The position numbers and the translations under genes were made by a program. 64,000 nt of DNA, from positions 310,001 through 374,000 of the forward strand of contig VIIQ02000077.1 of NCBI GenBank assembly GCA_007449985.2, written 5' to 3'. Positions within the stretch are counted from its first letter, which is position 1, and each line of letters opens with the position of its first letter. The notes under the pieces were generated by a model. It searched no databases. It was given only the letters and a program-made list of their open reading frames with translations, and had not been told where the DNA came from. Shown here one piece after another: positions 10,212-19,778 of the stretch. The DNA comes from Desmodesmus armatus. Lineage: Eukaryota; Chlorophyta; Chlorophyceae; Sphaeropleales; Scenedesmaceae.

Positions 10212-10862
10212 ACTTTGGCCGCAGAGTGGCTTGGGCTGTGGCAGCAGAAGGCCCTGCACTGCCTCTGCTGACGGTAGAGCGCATTGCAGGGCGTGCTGCT
10301 GTTGGGGAGTTTTGGCGCGTCTTGGCTGACTTTGCGGTTTCTGCAATCATCCCTAAGCGGGCGCAGGGGCTTGCGCTCACACAGCAGCCTTTCATTGCAT
10401 GGCATGTTGTGCTGTCAGGAGGCAACGGTTTGCGAGTAGTTAGGCATTGAGCGTCTGCATGTGTTGACATGTGAGTTGTTGGCTGCTGTGTGACTTCTGT
10501 TCTGCTGGCTTGTGAACAGTGCAGCGACCGGTGGTGTCGGTGAAGTTGCCCCCACGTACGCCCACTGCAACATGTGGGAGTGGTTTGTGGCTCGCAGCTG
10601 TGTGTTCGCTGTTTTCTGTTCCGTCCGCCCTTTCTTATCGCAACCCTGCAGGTGCGAGAAGCAGTGCCGTTGGCGCCATTCAGTCCTTCCAGTGTATTAT
10701 ATCTCTGTTTTCGCAATCTGGAAGCACACTGAGTGTGCGTGACAAGCTTTTGATGGTGGGGTTTGTCCGAACGGCCCCCTTCCGTACTGGTTGTGTCCAT
10801 CCGTGGCTGGGTTCAGTTGCAACGTAGTTGCTTGAGAAACCCGTGTAACACCTTCATTCATT
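10212..10862 (+). mobile_element. 5'-truncated LINE copy with 13-bp target-site duplication
   Basis: Matches 521-1171 over ~650 bp with no difference seen in the parts compared, including the whole 102-codon shadow frame in the UTR. It is flanked by AAGGAGGTGGCGC at 10199-10211 and 10863-10875. The 5' truncation, the ATTC tail and the target duplication together are diagnostic of target-primed reverse transcription. The coding remnant 10212-10450 is the last ~80 codons of the LINE ORF and is not an independent gene. Confidence 0.9.
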
Positions 10863-10980
10863 AAGGAGGTGGCGCCTTAAGTTGCATTGGAGGGACATGG
10901 TTTGGGTCCCTGAGCTTACATGGTGTGGGCTGGGTCTTTCGGGGATCTCAATGTAACGAACAATGAGTGAGTGAGTGGGG
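10863..10980 (+). mobile_element. 3' end of a second retroelement family, (TGAG)n tail
   Basis: About 10922-10965 (GGTGTGGGCTGGGTCTTTCG, then GGGGATCTCAATGTAACGAAC) is shared with the minus strand of 23582-23640, and both copies end in a 4-bp repeat tail (TGAG here, AATG there). This copy is the target into which the LINE at 10212 inserted. Confidence 0.6.
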
Positions 10981-11192
10981 CCGCAAATCACAAATGGCTG
11001 AATCACACCTTTTGCGCCGAAATAGCCGTTCTTACAAGTTATTAATAAGAAGGGACAAGTTGTAGACGTGTGCTTGTGGCTGAAGAGGGGCCAACTACTG
11101 ATTGGCCATCGGGTAACACTTGCTACTGCTGTCTGCAGCACCAAGCCAACACATATATATGCATACTACACAGGCATTACTTCATTTTCTTC
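10981..11192. other. Short intergenic stretch, nothing recognised
   Basis: Lies beyond the 3' end of the cytochrome b5 gene (minus strand). Confidence 0.3.
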
Positions 11193-11275
11193 TGAGGACT
11201 TTGGTTCCCTTCCGATGCTGGGTGTCGTTGCAGCGTAGCTGCGTGTGTCGCCCTGTAACCCCTTCTTCTTCTTCT
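11193..11275 (+). mobile_element. 83-bp retro-insertion with shared 3' hairpin and (TTC)n tail
   Basis: Flanked by the 12-bp direct repeat TTCATTTTCTTC (11181-11192 and 11276-11287). It has the hairpin GCAGC-GTA-GCTGC at 11230-11242, then CCCTGTAACCCC(TTC)n. It nearly matches the minus strand of 23645-23730. It sits just past the stop codon of the minus-strand gene ending at 11347, so it is probably in its 3' UTR or downstream flank, antisense to it. Confidence 0.75.
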
Positions 11276-11346
11276 TTCATTTTCTTCCTCCAAGGTGTTT
11301 CTATCACGACTGCTTGCGTTACAACATAATCTGCAGGCGTCCCAAG

Positions 11347-14300
11347 CTAGAAGCTCTTGAAAGTGCTGGCCCGCTGGCTCCGCTCCTGCGCCTGCCGCTG
11401 CATTGCCTCCCGCCAGGTGGTGAACTCCCGCAGCTGCTGCAGGAAGTCATGAGAGGGGGGCTGACGCCCGCCTAGGGGCACAGAGGACCTGCACAGCAAG
11501 CAACACAGGTGCTCAGATGAGTGGTTTGCGCAACACTTCTTCTACTTCAGCAGTGCATTAGTAATGCATGCATTAGTAATGCATGCATTAGTAATGCATG
11601 CATTTCTAATGCACCTGATGATTAGGTGCCAAACCAGCTACCAGCGTACAGCAACAACGATCACAACAGACTGCAGTTTTGGGAGGGGCACACGAAGAAT
11701 TTTGCCAGGAAAGGTGGGTTGCAATTGTTATTTGATAAGTTGGGCACACATACAGGGTACATTGTTGCTGACGACGCACGCTCAGCATGCCCTCAGTGCA
11801 CCACCAGCCAAAAGTGTAACGGCGCACCTAGCCATTCATGTTTACAGCAAATCACTGTGTTAATTCATATTTTCGACATGTTGAGAGCTATTGTGATAGT
11901 GTCCCCATTCCGGACTAGGGGAGAAGAGAGTGTGGTAGAGTTGGCGCTGGTGACAGAGACAGAGACCCAGTTCCTACCACGAGACTCGCAACGCTCGGCG
12001 AGTCGCCGAGTGGGTGAGTTGAGGTTGGTGATCGACACTGCAGTGGGTGACTCACCCGTTCGCTGATCGAAACTGCAGTGGGTGATTCACTTCAAAATTG
12101 CCCCGTTCCCTGTACTGGGTGATTCAACCGATCGGTGATCGGTCTTTCAGCCAGTCAGTCACTGACGCCCGAGATGCGGTGTATGCAGAATGTCGATCGA
12201 ATTCGCCTGCATCGTCGCAAACATTGACGTTTCATCTGGCCGCACAGCTGGTGGGTCATCTGTCAAAGTGCGCGGACCCTCGCTGACTGCTTGCACGGCT
12301 AGAGGCATGCACGTCGTGCTTACCTATTCGTGCGATATACACGTGAAGCATATCGAGTGTGTATGTTGCCGGTCGTGCTGTTGTTTTGGCTACATACTTG
12401 TGCCAGCTGGTGGGATGCGTACTGCAGCTTGCTGCTGTACAACAGTGGAAAATCTGCAAATTTGGCTCACTCACACGTGCGTGCTGTGTCCAGCTGGGAC
12501 CTTGCACTCGTACGCATCTGTGGTTGTTGGCCACTGACCGGGTAGCATATGCTTTGTTGGGTCAGTAAGTCGTTGGTGACAGGCGGTACTACTACTTGCA
12601 ATGTGTGCTGTACACCAGACCCCAGTTTGGCTGTGTCACACTATGTTTGCTGTGGCTGTGGTCACTTGGATACATTTCTGCATGACTGTGTCGGAGGGGG
12701 GGATGACTGCGTACTGCTACATGCAATGTGCGGTACATCTTGGTCAGGTTGGTATCTACTCTGTGGCGAAGGAAGGTTTAGTGACGCGGGAGCTGTCAAA
12801 TCGTGCATCTTGGCGCGTTGTGGGGGTGTGCAGCTGCATTGCTGGGTTACGGACTGGTTGGTGATGGTACAGTTGACTGCAATCTACTGTACAGCAGAGT
12901 TTTTGGTGTATCCACAGTGCTTGTTAGGTTGTGTGCATGGTTCAGTGTATACGGGGTCTAGTAAAATGCTGTGTGGGTCATGCAGCTGCCTTGCATGATC
13001 AGTCACTGGTCAGCGAATGAGTTTGGTACCGCCGCATGCAGTCTGCTGTACTGTACAGGTGCTGTTGGTCTTTGCACCCAGCAAGTGGCATTGTGTGACC
13101 TCCTTGTACGTATATGTCGCTGTTGGCACTTACATATACGCAAACAAACGCGACTGCAATGTTGATTCAGTCAGTAGTTGATGCTGTTGCTGATGCGTAC
13201 TGGTGCTTGAAACTGCTGTAAATTGGAACCACTGCGGGCTAGCCACGCAGTGTTCGAAGCAACGATGCAGCGAACAGATCCCGATTGCAAGTGGTTACAG
13301 ACAGCCTGGGCCGAGTATGCGTGTTGCGAACAGTGACTTGGTGGTCACGGCAGCCCCACCTGTCAGATGGCAGCAGCTCGCCAATGTAGAACTCCTCTAT
13401 GTAAAGGAAACTCTCCCTGCTGGCGTGGTACATCTGTGTGTGTGTGTGGGGGGGGGGGTGGGGTAGCAGCAAACAGGGACGACAGGAACACTCCTTCAGC
13501 TAAACAGGGACAGTGATGATGTTGCGAAAGAGTAATGTTAGCAAGATGTGGGCAAGGCGTGCGCGTGCACAACTACCAGCTGCGCTTCAACTGAATGCCG
13601 CAATAGAAAGGGGCCAACAGGCAAGGGTGCAGCACACGTCGCGTCAGCAGCACAAGCAACTGATGACAAGCCCAATCAGCAGTGCTTAGTGCTGCATGGA
13701 AAGAAAAAAGAAAGAAAGGAACAAGAGGCAGGCAGCAAGCGTGGCGCGGCGTCATGCATGATTGCACTCTCCGCTGCACACAGCGGACTACTACGTAGTG
13801 CTACATGGTTTTTACATGGTGCTGCTGTGCTCTTTTGTGCCAGGTGTATCAGCGGGGCTGCGTGGCAATCGACCCCCTTGTCCATTTGTGCTGCACCCCT
13901 GCGTTCCTGCCGTCAGTTGCAGCGTAGCTGCTTCGTCACGGTGTAACCTTTCTTTCTCTACAGTTGTGTCAGCAAGCAGGTGGACGTACCAAGGCCAACC
14001 AAGGCTGAGATGGATCTCACAGCCCCACAGCCCATACCCCACCTCAAAGAATCTGGCGCAATCGCAGTCCAGGCTCTGTTTGGGTATGATGGCCGCGCCC
14101 CCAGGGTGCTCAGGCAGCCAGCGGCCAACATCCAACACCATGCCATCCAGTATCAACCACACCTGGGGAGACAACACACGGGCACACACACAGCAAGCCT
14201 TTGACAAGAAATCTCAAGTGGAAGGACGATACGAATACTGTGTAATCAGCTGAGCGGCTCTTGAAAATGTAGATGCAAAACGCCCGAGTATATGCAAGCA

Positions 14301-14542
14301 GACAAGCAGGCCAGCCAGCACGCCAGCCAACCCGGCAGAAGGGCTTGACGATGTGTGATAAGGGTGACACATGACAGGCAGGGGCAAGGTACCGTGTGCC
14401 AAGCGGTTCATGCTCACCTTGCCGCTAGCGTTGGCCCGCTGCACGTCTGCGTAGCTATACATCTGCAGTGCAGCCTGCTTGCGGCCCAGCAGCTTGCGGC
14501 AATACTCCTGAAGGGACCGCAGGCCCAGCTTGGCACCAGCCT

Positions 14543-14626
<84 letters not shown>

Positions 14627-15727
14627 CGAGACATCACCTGCTGCCGTCATGACTACCTCGTGATAGTGCCACAAACAGAACTACCAGCCCACCATTTCTC
14701 CAACATAACACACAACGGGGTACTCCTTGCAGCTTGCCCAGCAGGTGCAAGACGGGGTGGTCACCCACATTTGCTGCAAGCTGCCCATGCACCCTCTGCC
14801 CGGCAACCCTCTCACCCTGATATCCAGCAGCCCTCTGCGCCCCTATAGCCAAGGGGCCAACCCACATTTCAACCAAAATGACTGACAAAAGCCCACAGTA
14901 AGCCCCCCCCCCCCCGCCTCCTCCTTGCCCCCCCCCCCCACACACACACACACCTCTTGCAGGTCCCCCAGCACCGGCACGCCTGGTGCCGGTGGCAGCA
15001 CCCCCCCCCCCCTACTGCAGCATATGCACCTATACCCCTTACTTACTTTCAGGGTTACACAGCCCCCCCCCCCCCCCCTGCGCAGGGCGTGCCCCCCCCC
15101 CCCCGCGCACCTACCTCTTGCAAGTCTCCCAGCAGGTGCACAGCAAAGCGTGGTGGCTTCCGCCGCAGTGCAGCTGCTTCCAGGAAGATGAGCACTCGGT
15201 CAAAGGTGAGGGTGTCAATGTCCACTGTCACGTGGGGGGCGGTCTCCCCACTGTCACGCACAGCCTGGGAGGATGAGTGACAGTGAGTGACAGTGAGTGA
15301 GAAAGAGAGAGACTAAAATTGTGTGAGAGTAAGTACGTGACAATAAGTTTGAATGCGTGTAGGACGGCGGGGGGCGGGGGGGGGGGGGGAGGCAAGCAAG
15401 GCAGGAGGACACTTGCATCAATGTCAAAATGAAAGATATTCAACGATGCTCTCGTGGTGGGACCCCCACCCTTCCTGTGAGAGAAGCCAGTACAGCGCTT
15501 TCTGGGAGTTCCTGCTGCAATTATGTCGCCCCAAAACCCTCTGCCCCCCCGCACCTTTGTGAGTGCAATGCACGGCCTGAGAAGCTTTTTCTTCACAGGA
15601 AACCACTCCCCATCCGACGTTGTCACGTGGACAATGTTGGTAGGGGCAGCAGCAGGGGGCCGCTGCCGCACGTTCAGCAGCTCTATGCTGCTGCTGCTGC
15701 TGCATCCTGCTAGCCGGCTCTGCACTG

Positions 15728-15758
<31 letters not shown>

Positions 15759-17288
15759 GTGGCTGTCGCCGTTCATGGCACCAGCACCATTCATGGCTTG
15801 CACACTGCCGTTCATGGCTTGTACATGCTGCTGCTGCTGCTGCTGCTGCTGAACCCTGTGTGTTGCAGGGTTTTCCTGATGTGCCTGCAGGTCCAGGCTA
15901 CTCAGCTGGCTTGCTGCTGCCGCCACATCAGTATGGCCATGCTGCTGCTGCTGCTGCTGAGGAACCAAGGTGCTGCCAGGCTGTTCAGGTGTGATGCTGC
16001 TGCTGCTGTTGCTGCTGCTGTTGCTGGTGGTGGTTGTGAAGTATACCTCCGTGTCGGGTGTCAGAAGGCCCCTGCACAGTGAGGGAGCAATAGTGGATAT
16101 GGTGGTCAGCCAGCCCTATTCCACGCGTTGACTTTTGAGAACATATTAGTTTGTCACTCAGTCACTCACACACACCAAGCAACTTAGGGCGTGATCCAGC
16201 CCCCTTGGCAGTGTGCAGTAGACCTCAGTGTCAGGAGTCAGTGTGGGCTCCTGCACAGTGAGTGAGCAAAGATATGATTTGCAGAGAAGGGGCAAGAAGG
16301 GTGCCCCCCCCCCCCAACACGCACACAAGGTTGATGATGTCTAGCGTCTCCACCTGCCACCGACACACTGCTCGGTACTGAGGGATAACATCACTGTTGC
16401 TTGCCTATTTAGTAGGACAGGCTTGGTGAGCTTGCATGTATTCAAGTACTCAATATGTCGACACACCCATGCACCCACCTGAAGCAGTGGTACCCCAGTG
16501 TTTCCTGCTGCTCCTCTGCCGTCCGTGTGTTGGTGGCCAGCACACGCAGCAGCAGGGGGGGCACACTGGGTAGGTCAATGATCAAGTACTGCAGGAAGGG
16601 GCAGCAGGGGGTGTTGGGGGCAAAGGGGGCAAGGATGTGGGGGCGAGGGGTGTGTGTGTGCGTGTTGAGTTGCAATGTTGTGCAAGGGGGCAGACGTGTG
16701 CATCTGCTTTGCAGGCTGTTGTGTTCTGAGTGTGGCTGCAAGCAACTCAGGTTGGAGGTAAGGGAATCTACCAACGAGGTGTTTGCGCAAGCCTACGTGG
16801 GTCAGTTCCAAGTTGTTGATGGTTGCTTGCAGGGTATTCATGCGACAGTCCCTTGCAGCTAACTTGAGGAGACTTGCAAATTGAAACCAAAAAGCCACGT
16901 GTGGGCCAGCAGTAGCCTGTCGTACCTCGTTGACAGCTAGCACTCGGCCAAAGCACTGACTGCAGAAGGCTTGGGTCAGCGCAACGCCATCAACCTGAGC
17001 AGGTCATGAACAGCAGTTGTTGTTGCAGCAGCAGCAGCAGGGATGTCAGAGGAGGTGTTACCTCACATGCATGACGGTACCTACAAAGTAAAATGACATG
17101 TGGTCAGACACCAACAGACTGACAGAGCTGTACTGGCACAAACACACCTCACTGCTGCACCAGGCTGCACCCAACTATACAGCTGGTGACATCATGATCT
17201 CCCGTCCCCTCAACACCATGGGCACGCACAACACAAGCGACCTTTCTGACAAACACGCATCAATCCCCTCACCTGGATAGGCCCACCA

Positions 17289-17320
<32 letters not shown>

Positions 17321-17438
17321 CAGCAGCCTGACCTCCACCTCTACGTCAGTCAGCTCGAAAGGGACCACACCCTGCTGCTGCTGCTGCTGGCTGTTTTCGT
17401 CATCACTGGCATCTTCACTGGATTCAGACCCATGGTCC

Positions 17439-17501
<63 letters not shown>

Positions 17502-17612
17502 GCTGCTGCTGTGTCTGCTGGCTCCATGTCTTCATCTGTGTCGCTGTCATCTTCTGAAGCAGCAGCAGCAGCTCCAGGCTGGCCGCCAGGCACAAACACA
17601 CTGCAGGCAGTG

Positions 17613-17648
<36 letters not shown>

Positions 17649-18604
17649 AAGCATCAGCATCAGCATCAGTAGCAGCAGCAGGGTATGATTCTGTGGCTTG
17701 TGATATCATGGCTGTGGGTGTGCGGGACCAGCCTGTGCAGCTGCAGGTTGAACATGGAGCTTTATGCGGCACATATCAATTGCCATATACCAGTGGCCCT
17801 GCTGTCTCTCCCCCTCTAGAGCTCTTGTTTCTGTTCGCACAGCCATGTAGTGTTTCTTTCGTGGCGTCTGCTGCCGACATTGGCTGGAGTGCCCTACTGT
17901 GCACCGCATTCACCCCCCCCCCCTCCCTCCCCGCCTCCCCCACTCCGGAGTCAGCAACTGGTTGCTGCTGGCCTGGTGAAGTGACCCATCAGTGACTGCT
18001 TAGTAATTCTGATCAGTGCCCATACACCCCCCCCCCCCCCAAACCCAATGTCCTCATGTCAAGCCCCCCCCCCTCTTCCCCCACCTGAAGCTGTAGCGCT
18101 CCCCCACACACAGCCTCAGGTTGGCCTGCTGCACCTCATCAACCTGCAAGGAAGGTTGACCGAGGGCAGGTGAAACGGCGCGGCGGGGGGGGGGGGGGTA
18201 CCAAGGGCAGATGAAAGAGCCCCGGGGGGAGGGGGGGGATGAGTCATCCAGAGTGAGTAGGAGTGACTGCGGAAAATGTCAGCTGACATGTTGCATTATT
18301 TCAAGAGAGTTGAGGGCTGACCCGCGGTCTGCAACACACCAGACTGTGCCAGGGACATTGAAAAAGTGCTTCTCCAAGACAGTTTTCTCACCTGAATGCA
18401 GTCCAGAGGCACCTCAGTACATGCCCTGGTGTGCAGCACACAGTCAGAGCCAGACGACAGCTGCAGGAAGCAACTGCTAAGGGGAGGGGCCGTGTTGGCA
18501 GCAGCTGGGACATGGCTGGTGTCGCCTGCTGCTGCTGCTGCTGCTACATCGGCTGGTACTGCTGGTATGTCATTGATCAGCTGCTGAATGCAGCTGGGGT
18601 GAAC
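11347..18604 (-). CDS. Multidomain protein: N-domain-like region, SKP1/BTB-like region and cytochrome b5 domain (5' end unresolved)
   Basis: Exons 5'->3': 18604-18392, 18143-18085, 17600-17273, 16994-16926, 16588-16479, 16071-15555, 15264-15115, 14540-14418, 14162-14043, 13433-13360, 11488-11347. All junctions are GT..AG and every codon phase closes, giving ~634 residues without the N-terminus. The N part (VDEVQQANLRLCVGERYSF; ALTQAFCSQCFGRVLAVNE) recalls the double-psi-barrel N-domains of Cdc48/NSF/Ufd1-type proteins, but no AAA module follows. The middle (VTVDIDTLTFDRVLIFLEAA ... GLRSLQEYCRKLLG) recalls a SKP1/BTB fold. The C part has VWLILDGMVLDV, the EHPGG heme motif and FFE-MYHAS, whose His fits the second heme ligand. 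Acidic, 23-Ala, Gln and Ser tracts lie between. Function is not known; a heme-binding adaptor is inference. A possible upstream exon, 19071-19002, keeps phase. Confidence 0.72.
11541..11613. repeat. Short tandem ATGCATTAGTA repeat
   Basis: About three 15-bp units of GCATGCATTAGTAAT, flanked by GTGCATTAG on the left and CTAATGCAC on the right, so the ends are also inverted. It lies in the last intron of the cytochrome b5 gene. Confidence 0.6.
11993..12150. repeat. Short direct repeats GATCG-CACTGCAGTGGGTGA
   Basis: A ~40-bp unit containing ACTGCAGTGGGTGA[CT]TCAC occurs twice (~12038 and ~12070), with a partial third TGGGTGATTCA. Intronic; no function seen. Confidence 0.5.
13893..13960 (+). 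mobile_element. Possible retro-insertion tail with GCAGC-GTA-GCTGC hairpin
   Basis: The hairpin is at 13919-13931, followed by GGTGTAACCTTTCTTTC. It has the same architecture as the other tails in the window, but no clear target duplication was found. It lies in the intron between 14043 and 13433. Confidence 0.5.
14541..14625. repeat. (CAG)n microsatellite, ~27 units, forming the 3' end of an intron
   Basis: On the minus (sense) strand this is (CTG)n ending in CTGCAG exactly at the acceptor of exon 14540-14418. The triplet tract therefore stands where the polypyrimidine tract should be. It is not translated in this model. Confidence 0.8.
16190..16260 (-). pseudogene. Decoy copy of the start of exon 16071-15555
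   Basis: GTGCAG followed by ...CTGACTCCTGACACTGAGGTCTACT resembles the true exon start at 16071 (GTGCAG then ...CTGACACCCGACACGGAGGTATACT). If spliced in the required phase it hits TGA at once, so it would be a poison exon. Confidence 0.6.
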
Positions 18605-19778
18605 CTGCGACAACAAGCAGGCAACATGCAGCATGATTCATGCTGCATGAAAGGGTGGTGGACTCCGTGGTATGCCTGAAGATGTGTTGCACCACATGTG
18701 ATTTCGACTGATGTTGAGTTGCGTAGGTCATAAAGGTGTTCCTATCTTCCAAGACTGAGAAGCAGAGTGTCCACGATGACCATCACCTCCTCATGATGGG
18801 AGGATAATGCACTGGCCGGCTGAGGTGATGCACTCCTCAACAGTGCCACCTTACAGCTGTACTGCCCCCTCCCCATGGTGTGAACACACATGCATCTGAG
18901 CAAAGAATGCTGAATTGATCAGAATGCTTTGCAAGTGTGAATGTACCGTCCCAGCTGACACCCCCCCCCCCCACACCACCACCACCCACCCACCCACCCA
19001 CCAGTGCGCTGATGCCTCTGCCTGCTGCTGCTGAGTCCCTGTGCACAACCCTCAGGGACAGAGACAAATCACTGTGGAAGGCCTAAACAGCAGTAGCAGA
19101 AGGGCAGCAGCAGAGGGCGGTAGTGGTGCACCAGGCGTGGCAGCAGCGGCAACAGCAATCGTGGCGGGGGCACTCCAAACAGCTAGTGCCCCCCCGGACA
19201 GGATGCTGTAGCAAAAGTATTGGTCAGAGTTATAGACACAGATTATGAAGAAACAGTGTGAGATTGGAACACCAGCACTGCGCTGTGTAGATCATCTGCA
19301 GTGCAGGTGCGGGTGCAGCTGAGTGGCTGCCTGTTGTGTGTGGTGCCTTAATGAGGCCTCCCCACCTGCTTCGGCAGTGAGGCTCCTGAAGAGTAAGCGG
19401 TCCCTTTGTTTTGTGTTTGGGCATGGCTGATTGGTGTCTGTGCTTGACAAGTTTGATCTGTGGATCAACAGTGATTGCATTTGAGCTGCAGGACAGGAGG
19501 GATGGACGTGTGGATGGCTGACAGGTTCACTTGAGGTTTTGTCATCGTGGTGTCTGGTCAGCACGTGTCAGTGGGGCATGGGAGGTATCCTTGCATCCAT
19601 GGCTACTGTTACATCTGGGACCCACAGACCTACTGCTTGGACCTGTCTAGGTATGCCAGTAGGATCAACAGAGTTTAAGGCGCAAGTGTCCGCGCCATCG
19701 TGACGCTCTTTTTCCACAGGCCCCTTCGATTCATCTCTGCTACCCTCCTTCTCAGTGCAGACACGCCGTGTGCCAGCC
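18605..19778. promoter_or_regulatory. Region between the cytochrome b5 gene and the ABC1K gene
   Basis: It should contain the missing 5' exon(s) of the minus-strand gene and the ABC1K promoter. A phase-compatible minus exon 19071-19002 (acceptor CCACAG, donor GTGGGTGG) is possible. No TATA box or operator could be assigned. Confidence 0.4.

Noticed and set aside
9773..10450. 225-codon plus-strand ORF
   Set aside because: It runs across the antisense of the tRNA candidate and into the truncated LINE copy, so it is a chimera of unrelated pieces.
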